Below the pieces are notes generated by a model, which saw only the letters and a program-made list of their open reading frames with translations, made no database searches and was not told the origin of the DNA. Source: Frankia sp. R82 (GTDB lineage: Bacteria; Actinomycetota; Actinomycetes; Frankiales; Frankiaceae). Taken from it: a DNA stretch of 49,139 nucleotides. Below, piece by piece: positions 40,401-47,832 of the stretch. Numbering within the stretch: the stretch's first letter is position 1; each line of letters starts with the position of its first letter. A program made the position numbers and the translations under genes. The stretch covers positions 1 to 49,139 of the forward strand of contig NZ_JAMQQG010000025.1 of the NCBI RefSeq assembly GCF_023716925.1, given 5' to 3'.

Positions 40401-42533
40401 GCGCCACTCGCGTCCGTCCGCGTCGGCCTCGACGGTCAGCCGGCCGTCCGGGTCGTAGTCACGCCGGCAGGTCGAGCCGGCCGGGTCCCGGAGCGCTGTC
40501 AGCCGGCTCAGGCCGTCGTACTCGAAGGCGAACACCTGCCCGTCCGGCGCCATGATCGACGTGGTGTTGCCGAAGAGGTCATAGCCGAAGCCGACGGACG
40601 AGCCGGTGGGGTCGGTGACCTGCTCGACCAGCCCGTGCGGGCCGTAGCGGGAACGCCACCAGCCGCCGGCCGGGTCGAGGTAGCCGTCGCGACGACCGGC
40701 CGGGGTGTGGGTGAAACGGCTGCGTGTGCCGTCGGGGGCCTCCTGCGCCACCACCCGGCCCGCCTCGTCGCACTCCCAGCGCCACGACCCGCCGTCCGCG
40801 CCGACCATGCCGACCAGCCGGCCGGCAGCGTCGTACCGCAGCCGCACCCGCCCCCCACCGGCCACGCGCGTCTCGACCAACTGGCCGTCGCCGTCCCAGC
40901 GCAGATGAGTGGAGACTCCGTCCGGATCAACGATGCAGGAGGGCAGGTCATCGTCGGTCACCGTAATCCGGGTGACGGCGCCCACCGCGTCCACGATTTC
41001 CACCGGCGTCCGGGCCGCGCCGGCATACAGCCAACGGGTGCGGGAGCCGTCCGGACCGGTATGGGTGCCCAGCCGGCCGGCAGAATCCCAAACCCACTGC
41101 TCGATGCTCCCGTTCGGCCCGGTCCGGCGGGTCAGGTTCCCGGTGTCGTCGTAGTCCATCGACCAGGACGCCCCGGATCGCTCCCGAACGCCGCGCAGCC
41201 GGCCGGCCTCGTCGAAAACGCGGTGAAAGGCGCGGTCGGCGTCGTCGACCACACACACCAGCCGGCCGGCCGCGTCATGCCGGTATTCGTTGATGGCACC
41301 GCCGCCCGCGCTGCCCGGGCCGTCGGAGCTGTCAGTGACCAGCGTCCGGTACCCGCCGGGGTAATCGAATCGGGCGACTCTGCCCTCCGGTGTGGCCTGG
41401 ATCAGCACCCGGCCAGCGCCGTCATAGGTGTTGTGGAAAAGCCGCACGCCGTCGGCGTCAAAAGCCTCCGCCAGCAGTTCGCCCTCATGACGATACCGCT
41501 GTGCACCGTGCGGGCCGCCCTCGACGGCCACCAGCATGCCATTGTCATAGGAATAGCGCACCACCCGGCCGTCGCTCGCCCGGACGGCCGTTATCAGCTC
41601 CCCGGCGTCGTCCCACCCCACCTGCAGGAACCGCCCCGACCGCGGATACCCGACCCGCTCCAGCCGGCCGTCCGCCCAGGCCAGGACGATCTCCGACGGG
41701 CCGCTGCGCACCCGCACCGGCCGGCCCGACCCGTCGTACCACCAGCTCTCGTCCCGCCCCCGGGTGAATCGGAAGCCGTCCCCGTCGAGGTGGAGCATCC
41801 CGCCGAGGCCCGACATGACCGTCGGCGCGTCCGCCCGGGGCCACGCCACCAGCGCCTCGGCACCGTCCAGCCCCCGCCAGCCCAGCAGCTCGGCCGGGCC
41901 GGACACACCAACCCGACCGGCCGCAGGGGCCGCGCCGACTGGACCAGCCGCCAGATCGTCGCCCAGGTCCAGCGCCGCGTCCGCCCAGCAGGACCAGCCG
42001 CGGCCCAGCGCACCGGGCCGGCCGGCGGCCCGGGAGTTGTACGTCCGCTGCCACCCTGCCACCGCCGCCCGGCCCGGCAGTGGCAGGTCACACTCCTGCG
42101 TCACGAAGTTCCCGTTCGCGGTGCACACCGGATCATTCACGAATCCGCTGTCCGGCACCCGGCCCCACGTGTGCGGCGCGTCCACCGTCAGCGTTTCGGC
42201 TGGTAAGGCCGTGATCCCGGCCTGCTCCAGATACCAGGCGATACGGCTGTCGCTCACCGTCACCTGGCCTGTCCCCGACCCGCGGTCCGCCGCCACAAAG
42301 GCGTCCCGGACCGCGCCCACGAAATCCTCCAGGGCGCCGGCATCGGTCAGATGCCTACCCACCTTCGCCCACAGGTCAGGATGCGACAGACCGTACTGCG
42401 GTCCCAGCCGCGCCACCACGTCGTCGTAATACGCACGCACCCCCAGCACCTGGAGGAACAGACCCTCCCGGGCCGCATGGGCATCCGTCACGAAACGATC
42501 CAGGTCATCGGGATCTGCGGAGCTTGTCGCCAT
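37449..42533 (-). CDS. Rhs/YD-repeat polymorphic toxin
   Basis: 1694 residues from ATG 42533 (GGAAGGAC 7 nt upstream). Layout: helical N-terminus (about 1-110), a DUF6531-like module with NDPVCTANGNFVTQECDLPLPG and the TYNSRA...GALGRGW pattern, then dozens of YD repeats (RYSYDN, YDPAGR, GxDAxGR) from about 330 to 1350, which form the hollow shell, and the core-end signature RSFLSPDPLEHVPG, NPYHYAWNDPVGRLDPTG. After this, a hydrophobic Gly/Ala stretch (about 1470-1540) and a C-terminal tip of about 95 residues with MPVIGRLPDTAVAQRW, NDRWING, and GYKRVGDLYVPP. The tip has more lysine and lower GC than the shell, as expected for an exchangeable toxin. No secretion signal is visible; export is probably by a specialised system. 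Immunity gene follows 1 nt later. Confidence 0.93.
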   Translation of the reverse strand: MATSSADPDDLDRFVTDAHAAREGLFLQVLGVRAYYDDVVARLGPQYGLSHPDLWAKVGRHLTDAGALEDFVGAVRDAFVAADRGSGTGQVTVSDSRIAWYLEQAGITALPAETLTVDAPHTWGRVPDSGFVNDPVCTANGNFVTQECDLPLPGRAAVAGWQRTYNSRAAGRPGALGRGWSCWADAALDLGDDLAAGPVGAAPAAGRVGVSGPAELLGWRGLDGAEALVAWPRADAPTVMSGLGGMLHLDGDGFRFTRGRDESWWYDGSGRPVRVRSGPSEIVLAWADGRLERVGYPRSGRFLQVGWDDAGELITAVRASDGRVVRYSYDNGMLVAVEGGPHGAQRYRHEGELLAEAFDADGVRLFHNTYDGAGRVLIQATPEGRVARFDYPGGYRTLVTDSSDGPGSAGGGAINEYRHDAAGRLVCVVDDADRAFHRVFDEAGRLRGVRERSGASWSMDYDDTGNLTRRTGPNGSIEQWVWDSAGRLGTHTGPDGSRTRWLYAGAARTPVEIVDAVGAVTRITVTDDDLPSCIVDPDGVSTHLRWDGDGQLVETRVAGGGRVRLRYDAAGRLVGMVGADGGSWRWECDEAGRVVAQEAPDGTRSRFTHTPAGRRDGYLDPAGGWWRSRYGPHGLVEQVTDPTGSSVGFGYDLFGNTTSIMAPDGQVFAFEYDGLSRLTALRDPAGSTCRRDYDPDGRLTVEADADGREWRHGYDVTGQPTELTGPDGRVWRRGYDPVGRLVSETEPDGATVRHEYDPAGRRTAVIDAAGRRSTAQWTPGGRLAAQVTPSGRRTSHGYDSAGRLVQTVSPAGGITRYQHDPAGRPTTLATAAGRRTRWEYDARGDVRAITDPDGGRTEIVRNHLGLPTTVTGPDGAVHAYTYDARGGMVCAVDPLGAVTRYGYDVRGQLREWTDPAGGRHELGYDAVGWLTGHTDPLGRTTSVTHTRSGLVDTVRHADGTGLRWWHDIAGRPTGVGLPDEPEPRLHYSYDEADRLTRAHQTYAVPATHAIPTTDRPIATTYGATSDFADRGVALTYDVAGRLLTRSTAAGRLEWTYDPDGRCLTVGQPGRPPIRHDHDADGHLSAVEHPLLGRRAILRDADGRPLHAGRIVERDPAGRTTRLVDQGREMRFAYDAAGQLVTADGPWGRQTLTWDAAGRLRTETHRTAATAASAGTIDHWTYDAAGQLVEHQRDTAGPPVAAPPVAAGPSTRAGQPATQTSRTLFSYDAAGRRTTVTGPTGTRTYAWDAFGRISAVQTSGPSGTDQTINWVLDALGDPLQIDGTSLLWDPVTWPGTVHSLGTTTYSHTDDAIGVLPASSSPPTGPPSWYATDWQHSLGGAPGVPGAYDPWGSPIPAGPTDPPANRLIGLGYRGELTVDGLVWQRERLLDPATRSFLSPDPLEHVPGMPGAGNPYHYAWNDPVGRLDPTGLKPISDDAYDAYRSQQTRNTFGRAWHTIEHDPWGTLAAAGVIAVGVGLCFTPLAPLAAAGSGILFGAGISAGIGLATGSFDPRDVAISGAAGGVGAGLGNYRAVSVMTPRLFAPATTAGAATGGIGDLTDQELTNPGHLDVERLVQNTATGGFLGGASRFVSGRNIAARTMPVIGRLPDTAVAQRWPDHEVLALRPWLTGPWSEKINDRWINGIVREKRTVYLGSEPDMKDVFIPRVGESVLRVEVRALLQAGYKRVGDLYVPPGG

Positions 42534-42575
42534 CGCGGCCGTCCTTCCGCCTCTCCCGACCGGACCGAGCATCCG

Positions 42576-42593
42576 ACTATATGCCCGCATATA
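42576..42593 (-). promoter_or_regulatory. Promoter of the Rhs gene with palindrome
   Basis: TATATGC-CC-GCATATA (42578-42593) is a perfect 7-bp-arm palindrome in otherwise GC-rich DNA. On the minus strand TATAGT (42581-42576) fits a -10, giving a leader of about 35 nt. The palindrome overlaps it, so a repressor bound there would block transcription. Confidence 0.55.
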
Positions 42594-42898
42594 CACCGCC
42601 CGCCAGGAGTGAGCAGAAACCCTCCGGAGGAACACGCGTCACACGTCGTCCTCACATCGGCACCCGAACCAGCCCGCTGCTTCGCAGCACACAAACGACA
42701 CCCGCCAGGGCGGCCGGAAAGCGCCACGTGACACCCGCGCCGCCAGCGGCGTATCCCCAGCCAGGTTGAAATCCATCGACTCAGCCAAATCCCCGCCCGG
42801 GGAGAAAACCCAACCTCCCCACGGCGGCATGTAGGTTTTTCTCCCAACCCACCCCCGATCTTTGTGGTCTCTGTTTCGGAACACGAAGGGCCGTCCGA
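42594..42898. other. Gene-free region upstream of the Rhs gene
   Basis: About 300 bp, less GC-rich than average, with no recognisable gene or transposase motif on either strand. The strongest feature is a T-run (GGTTTTTCTCCC) at about 42834. Confidence 0.35.
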
Positions 42899-43130
42899 TG
42901 CCATACCAGCAGGATCCCGCTACACCCGTATCTCGAAGTGACGTCCAGGATCGATGGCTGGCCGCCACCCGGAACTCCGGCGCTCACGGTCGGCTGGCTG
43001 GTGCCCGAGCACAGCGCCGAGATCGGCGTGGTCGCCGCCAGCGGAGAACTGCTGCTCGCACCGAACCTGGTGTTCCACTACGTCGAGGAACACCAGCCGT
43101 TAGGTCCGCCGCCGCCAGGTCCGCCAGGTC
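42899..43130 (+). pseudogene. Remnant of a hypothetical gene
   Basis: An ATG (42899) opens MPYQQDPATP; after a shift, the frame reading HPYLEVTSRIDGWPPPGTPALTVGWLVPEH and ELLLAPNLVFHYVEEHQP has good coding bias and a protein-like character. It then runs into GGTCCGCC repeats (43106-43140) and ceases. It looks like the 5' part of a gene, frameshifted near 42925 and truncated before the DHFR-like gene. Family unknown to me. Confidence 0.4.
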
Positions 43131-43156
43131 CGCCGGGTCGAGCCCGTCGCCAGTGC

Positions 43157-43801
43157 CTATCGCCGCCAGAGGAAATGGTGTACGACACCGCTCGGCCTTG
43201 GCACGCGCTCCAGGTGGAATCGGTCGGTCAGCTCGTCCGGGCTGTCCCAGAGCCGCACACCACTGCCGAGTTCACAGGGAGCAACGGCGATGTGCATCTC
43301 GTCGATCAGATCCGCGTCGAGGAACTCGCGGATGGTCGTGACGCCACCGCCGATCCGCACGTCCCGGCCAGCCGCGGCGGCCTTCGCCTGCTTCAGCGCT
43401 TCGTGCGGCGTCGTGTCGAGGAAGTGGAACGTCGTGTCGCTGAGGGTGAACGATGGCCGCACATGATGCGTGAGCACGAAGACCGGCGTGTGGAAGGGAG
43501 GCTCGTCGCCCCACCAGCCCCGCCACTCATGGTCCGGCCAGGGGCCGCGGGTCGGACCGAACTTGTTCCGCCCCATGATCTCCGCGCCGATGTTGCGGGT
43601 GAAGTCACGGACGATGTAGTCGTCGAGCCCTCGGGTGCCGCCCGGGTCGGTGCGGCGGACCCAGCTGGCCGTCGCACCGGCCCAGGCGAACAGAACACCG
43701 GGGTCCGCCCGGCCGAACGGGCGCTCCAAGCTCTGATCCTCCCCCGCCCCGAACCCGTCCCTCGTGATGTTGAAGCAGTGGACCCGAACCCGCTGCGTCA
43801 T
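43157..43801 (-). CDS. Dihydrofolate reductase family protein (RibD C-terminal-like)
   Basis: 214 residues from ATG 43801, with GGGAGG about 6 nt upstream. VRVHCFNITRDGFGAGEDQ is the first strand with the LDG-type loop, then EIMGRNKFGP, TPVFVLTHH, IGGGVTTIREFLDADLIDEMHIAVAPCELGSG and the ending FHLERV. This is the RibD C-terminal/DHFR-like reductase fold, which binds NADPH. Actinobacteria have many such paralogues with unknown substrates; it is not the essential DHFR. Divergent from the first DGPF gene, about 180 bp away. Confidence 0.88.
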   Translation of the reverse strand: MTQRVRVHCFNITRDGFGAGEDQSLERPFGRADPGVLFAWAGATASWVRRTDPGGTRGLDDYIVRDFTRNIGAEIMGRNKFGPTRGPWPDHEWRGWWGDEPPFHTPVFVLTHHVRPSFTLSDTTFHFLDTTPHEALKQAKAAAAGRDVRIGGGVTTIREFLDADLIDEMHIAVAPCELGSGVRLWDSPDELTDRFHLERVPRPSGVVHHFLWRR

Positions 43802-43983
43802 GGTCTGCCTCCCGGAGCATGGGCACCCGCCTGTCGCGGTCGCCTGGCAGGTGGTCGTCACCAGCGCGCCCCGCGCGACAACCACGGCGGAAAATCTCGG
43901 CTGTGTGGTGTCGCGGCAGCCATGTCGGCGACGACCACCTGGTGAGCCGCCACGCGGGTGGCCGCTCCACCGAGGAGGAGACC

Positions 43984-44352
43984 GTGAAGTATCTGATCAT
44001 CATGCAGGTGGACCCGGCCGTGCTGGAGCAGCTCACCGACGACCAGCAGGCGCAGATCCAGCAGGGACACGGCGCGTTCATCGCCGCCACCAAGGAGAGC
44101 GGTGAGTTCATCGCGACCCAGGCCCTCGCCGATCCCAGCCAGTCGAAGGTCGTTCGCAGCTCCGGGGGGCAGCCCGAGGTGACCGACGGACCGTTCGTCG
44201 AGAGCAAGGAGTTCATGGGCGGCTTCTATCTCCTGGACGTCGAGGACGAAGCCCGGGCGGTGGAGCTGGCCCTGCAGATCCCCGATGCGGGCATTCCCGG
44301 CCTCGCGCTCGAGCTTCGGCCGGTGATGTTCGCCGATCTGGGCGAGGGATGA
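43984..44352 (+). CDS. DGPF/YciI-type protein, partner of ECF42 sigma factor
   Basis: 122 residues from GTG 43984, directly after GAGGAGGAGACC. The ferredoxin-like YCII domain is seen in KYLIIMQVDPAVLEQL, and the DGPF motif in VTDGPFVESKEFMGGFYLLDVEDEARAVELA. DGPF proteins are encoded next to ECF42 sigma factors throughout actinobacteria and proteobacteria; their role is unsettled. The stop overlaps the ATG of the sigma gene (44349-44352). GGTGTCGCG at 43907-43915 may belong to the promoter. Confidence 0.88.
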   Translation: MKYLIIMQVDPAVLEQLTDDQQAQIQQGHGAFIAATKESGEFIATQALADPSQSKVVRSSGGQPEVTDGPFVESKEFMGGFYLLDVEDEARAVELALQIPDAGIPGLALELRPVMFADLGEG

Positions 44353-45617
44353 TCCCAGACGAGCCCCTCGGCGGGGGCCAGTGGCGCGACCTCGCGCGAC
44401 AGGCCCTCGCCCGGCTGCTGCGCAGCCATGGCAGCGCCCAGTTCGACCTGTGCGAGGACGCCGTCCAGGAGGCGCTCCTGCAGGCGTACCAACGGTGGCC
44501 GGCGCGGCCTCCGGACGACCCGCTGGGCTGGCTGATCGCCACTGCCCGCCGGCGATATGCCGACCGCGCCCGCAGTGACGCCCGGCGCCGGCACCGTGAG
44601 GCGCGCGCCGCGTCACTGCAGGCTCCGGTGCTGCCGGAGGCCGTATGCCGGGACGACTCGCTGCTGGTCCTCCAGCTGTGCTGCCACCCCGACCTGCCCC
44701 GCTCCGGACAGGTAGCGCTGACCCTGCGGGCGGTCGCCGGGCTGACCACCGCCCAGATCGCCAACGTCTACCAGCTCCCCGAGCGCACCATCGCCCAACG
44801 GATCACCCGGGCCAAACGCCGCATCGGTGAGCTCGGCCGGCCGCTGCCCCCGCCCGGGCAGGCGGGCGAGGACGTCGCCGCCGTACTCGACGTGCTCTAT
44901 GTGATGTTCACCGAAGCGCACCACACGACCGTCGGAGCGCCTCCCCGCGACGCGGATCTCGCCGCCGAGGCGATTCGCCTGGCTCGGCTGCTTCGTCGCA
45001 GCGTCCCCGAGTCCACCGAGACCGCCGGGCTTCTCGCGCTGATGCTGCTCACCGAGGCCCGCCACCCAGCCCGGGTGGCGCAGGACGGCCACCTGACATC
45101 GCTCGACGAGCAGGATCGGTCGCGGTGGGACCAGGAGCTGATCGACGAAGGGATCACGCTCGTCGAACAGGCCGCCCGGGGTGCCGAACCCAGCCCCTAC
45201 CTGCTCCAGGCCTGCATCGCGGCGCTGCATGCCGAAGCCCCCGACATCGCGACCACCGACTGGGACGAGATCCTCGCGCTCTACCGGCTGCTTGAGATCG
45301 TCACCGGCCACCAGAATCCCACGGTCACCCTCAACAGCATCGTCGCCCAGGCCATGATCGACGGGATCGAGGTCGCCCTCGCCCGGATCGACGTGCTGGA
45401 AGCCGACCATCCTGGTCTTGTCCGCATCGACTCGGTACGCGCCCACCTCCTCGAGCGGGCCGGCAGGACGGACGACGCGGCCGAGGCCTACCGGCGAGCC
45501 ATCGCCGCCACCGTCAGCCTCGCCGAACAACACCACCTCAGACGACGTCTACGCCGCCTGTCCCATCGTCGCCGACAACGGCCGTTTCCTGCTTCCCACG
45601 TGACGAGTGACGAGTGA
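44349..45617 (+). CDS. ECF42-type RNA polymerase sigma factor
   Basis: 422 residues. Region 2 is seen in WRDLARQALARLLRSHGSAQFDLCEDAVQEALLQAYQRWPARPPDDPLGWLIATARRRYADRARSD, and region 4 in ALTLRAVAGLTTAQIANVYQLPERTIAQRITRAKRRI. After these, at about residue 185, comes the long helical TPR-like extension (DUF6596) ending DDAAEAYRRAIAATVSLAEQHHLRRRLRRL. No anti-sigma factor is encoded; in ECF42 the extension itself is needed for activity. The DGPF gene is coupled upstream. A 7-bp repeat (TGACGAG, three copies) follows around the stop. Confidence 0.92.
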   Translation: MIPDEPLGGGQWRDLARQALARLLRSHGSAQFDLCEDAVQEALLQAYQRWPARPPDDPLGWLIATARRRYADRARSDARRRHREARAASLQAPVLPEAVCRDDSLLVLQLCCHPDLPRSGQVALTLRAVAGLTTAQIANVYQLPERTIAQRITRAKRRIGELGRPLPPPGQAGEDVAAVLDVLYVMFTEAHHTTVGAPPRDADLAAEAIRLARLLRRSVPESTETAGLLALMLLTEARHPARVAQDGHLTSLDEQDRSRWDQELIDEGITLVEQAARGAEPSPYLLQACIAALHAEAPDIATTDWDEILALYRLLEIVTGHQNPTVTLNSIVAQAMIDGIEVALARIDVLEADHPGLVRIDSVRAHLLERAGRTDDAAEAYRRAIAATVSLAEQHHLRRRLRRLSHRRRQRPFPASHVTSDE

Positions 45618-45652
45618 CGATCTGAGCCTCGCCCGATCGTCATCTCGGTGCA

Positions 45653-45691
45653 GGTGTCGCGACGGGCGCGACGCTGGAACAGGAGGCGACG
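45653..45691 (+). promoter_or_regulatory. Leader of the second DGPF-sigma module
   Basis: GGTGTCGCG (45653-45661) is identical to a 9-mer 69 bp before the first DGPF gene; its TGTCG core resembles the -35 reported for ECF42 targets. GGAGG lies 5 nt before the ATG at 45692. A matching -10 is not clear. Confidence 0.4.
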
Positions 45692-46063
45692 ATGCGTTAC
45701 GCACTGCTGATGCACTACCAGGAGCCCGCCGAAGGGGAGATCAGCGAGGAGGCGATCGCGGAGGCGAAGGAGGCGTTCGGGGCCTACGGCCGTGCGCTGG
45801 AGTCTGCCGGGGTGCTGCTGTCGGCCGACGTGCTCCAGCCATCCGCCGCGACGACGACCGTGGCCCGCAGGGAAGGCGGCCTGCGGGTGCAGGACGGACC
45901 CTTCGCCGAGACGAAGGAGGCCCTGGCCGGCATCTTCATGATCGAGGTGCCCGACCTGGACGCGGCCATCGGCTGGGCCGAGAAGTGTCCCGGTGCCCAG
46001 TGGGGCGTGATCGAGGTGCGCCCGACCGCGATCGCCTTCGCCCAAGGCGCATGGTCGCTCTGA
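45692..46063 (+). CDS. DGPF/YciI-type protein, second module
   Basis: 123 residues from ATG 45692, with GGAGG upstream. MRYALLMHYQEPAEGEISEEAI, then LRVQDGPFAETKEALAGIFMIEVPDLDAAIGWAEKCP, contains the DGPF motif and the ferredoxin-like pattern. It is a diverged relative of the protein at 43984-44352 (different helices, same domain), so this is not a recent duplication. Its 3' end overlaps the following sigma gene by 13 bp, indicating coupling. Confidence 0.9.
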   Translation: MRYALLMHYQEPAEGEISEEAIAEAKEAFGAYGRALESAGVLLSADVLQPSAATTTVARREGGLRVQDGPFAETKEALAGIFMIEVPDLDAAIGWAEKCPGAQWGVIEVRPTAIAFAQGAWSL

Positions 46064-47361
46064 CGCCCGGCGATGAGCGGGCCGCCGGCCCCGGTCAGGG
46101 TGAGCCGGGGCCGGCGTTCCGCTCCGCGGATAGCGCGGCCCGGGACAGCTACGGCCGGCTGCTCGCCCTGCTGGCTGCCTCCAGCCGTGATCTCGCCGCG
46201 GCGCAGGACGTGCTCGCCGACGCCTTCGAACGGGCCCTGCGGACGTGGCCGTCGCAGGGAGTGCCCGACAATCCCGACGCGTGGCTGCTGGCCGTCGCCC
46301 GCAACCGGTTGCGGGACGAGTGGAAGTCCGCGCGGGCGGTACGGACCGTCCCCCTCGACGTTGGCCAGGACGCACCGGTGCAGATCGATGACCTTGACGT
46401 CGACGCGATCCCAGACCGGCGGCTTGAACTGATGCTCATGTGCGCACACCCGGCGATCGAACCCGCGGTACGCACCCCCCTGATGCTCAACACGGTGCTC
46501 GGCTTCACCGCCGAGCAGGTCGGGCGGGCCTTCTCAATGCCGCCTTCCACGATGGCGACGCGTCTGGTCCGAGCCAAGAAACGCATCAGGGCCGCGGGCA
46601 TTCCCTTCCGCATCCCGGACCGTGCGGACCTCCTGGCGCGGATGGCGTCGGTCCTCGAGGCGGTCTACGGCGCCTATGTCATCGACTGGACGAGCGGACC
46701 ACAGGCCCGCCCATTACCTTCGGAGGCACTGCACCTCGCCGAAGTGCTCACCACACTCGTTCCCGAGGATCCCGAGGCGCGTGGGCTCATCGCCCTGATC
46801 GAGCTCTCGGCGGCACGCGCACCGGCACGAGTTGACGTGGACGGGCGGTTCGTCCCGCTCGCCGAGCAGGATCCCTCGCTGTGGAACCCGCGCCTGATCA
46901 GCCGGGCCCACGAACACCTGCGGGCCGCGCACGCGCGCGGGCAGCTGGGCCGGTTCCAGCTCGAGGCCGCGATCCAGGCCATGCACTGCGCTCGAGGCGT
47001 CTGCGGCACCACGTACTGGCAGACGCTGCTCACCCTGCACCGCATCCTGCACACGGTCGAGCCCTCGCTCGGCAGCGGTGTTGCCCTCGCCGCCGTCACC
47101 GCCGAGGTCGACGGGCCCACGGCGGGACTGGCCGCACTCGACGCGCTGGTGGCCGAGGCCGGTCCGCACGGCCACCGGTTTCAGCCGGCCAAAGCCACCC
47201 GGGCGCATCTACTGGACCGGCTCGGACGGAAGGAGGAGGCCGTCGCGGCCTATGAAAACGCGATCAGCCTGACCCACGACACCGCCGAACGTCGGTATCT
47301 GGAACATTGCCGTGACCGCGCCAGCCAGCCCCCTCGACGACCAGATACGCCACGAACGTGA
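46051..47361 (+). CDS. ECF42-type RNA polymerase sigma factor, second module
   Basis: 436 residues from ATG 46051, inside the 3' end of the DGPF gene; AAGG lies about 4 nt upstream. Region 2: LLAASSRDLAAAQDVLADAFERALRTWPSQGVPDNPDAWLLAVARNRLRDEWKS. Region 4: NTVLGFTAEQVGRAFSMPPSTMATRLVRAKKRIRAAG. The C-terminal DUF6596/TPR-like extension ends EEAVAAYENAISLTHDTAERRYLEHC. The two sigma factors share architecture but are clearly diverged, so they may serve different promoters, or cross-talk. Confidence 0.92.
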   Translation: MVALTPGDERAAGPGQGEPGPAFRSADSAARDSYGRLLALLAASSRDLAAAQDVLADAFERALRTWPSQGVPDNPDAWLLAVARNRLRDEWKSARAVRTVPLDVGQDAPVQIDDLDVDAIPDRRLELMLMCAHPAIEPAVRTPLMLNTVLGFTAEQVGRAFSMPPSTMATRLVRAKKRIRAAGIPFRIPDRADLLARMASVLEAVYGAYVIDWTSGPQARPLPSEALHLAEVLTTLVPEDPEARGLIALIELSAARAPARVDVDGRFVPLAEQDPSLWNPRLISRAHEHLRAAHARGQLGRFQLEAAIQAMHCARGVCGTTYWQTLLTLHRILHTVEPSLGSGVALAAVTAEVDGPTAGLAALDALVAEAGPHGHRFQPAKATRAHLLDRLGRKEEAVAAYENAISLTHDTAERRYLEHCRDRASQPPRRPDTPRT

Positions 47362-47439
47362 CGTCGGAATCTTGCCAGAATTCCACTTTCGCAGCGGCCA
47401 CACTTCAGGGGAACCATACAGAAAGGAGCTCGCAGTAGA

Positions 47440-47600
47440 ATGTCGAAAACTACTCTCGCCACCGGCGGAAACCGTGGCCTGGGATTTTCGGCGGCCAAGG
47501 CCCTGGCTCGGTCCGGTGCGGTCGTCATTATCGGCGCCCGCGGCGAAGCCGCCGCACGCAAAGCCGTTGATATAGTGGAAGAGGAGGGGCTCACCACGGA
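47440..47600 (+). pseudogene. SDR N-terminal fragment
   Basis: From ATG 47440 (AAAGGAG about 11 nt upstream) the frame encodes KTTLATGGNRGLGFSAAKALARSGAVVIIGARG and about 20 more residues, the cofactor-binding beta-alpha-beta of a short-chain dehydrogenase (TGGNRGLG). Similarity ends at about residue 52; there is no active-site YxxxK. The frame happens to stay open into the next gene, but that is chance. A 3'-truncated gene with an intact start. Confidence 0.72.
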
Positions 47601-47832
47601 CCGGGGCGGAGCGATGGTCTCGAAACCCGTGTCCGACCTACCACGAGCCCGGATCCGAGACCGGCGGCCAAGGGCATTTTTGGCCGCTCGCACGACGAAA
47701 CGCAGGTCCCACCAGGCGATGTCAGGGTGCGACGACGACGCCGTGCGGCTACAGTGCGCGGAGTTGGACAGTAGCGGCGTCGGACACTGCGCGCGGCGGC
47801 AGGGGCCGCCGTTGCCGGTCGGGGGGAGAGCG

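Noticed and set aside
38600-42000. Regularly spaced repeats across 3.4 kb, considered as a CRISPR-like array
   Set aside because: They are the degenerate codons of YD repeats in one long reading frame, not identical repeats with unique spacers.
39216-42206. A 996-codon open frame antisense to the Rhs gene
   Set aside because: Repetitive Gly/Val/Arg-rich product mirroring the YD repeats on the other strand; no domain and no ribosome site. It is a shadow of a long high-GC gene.
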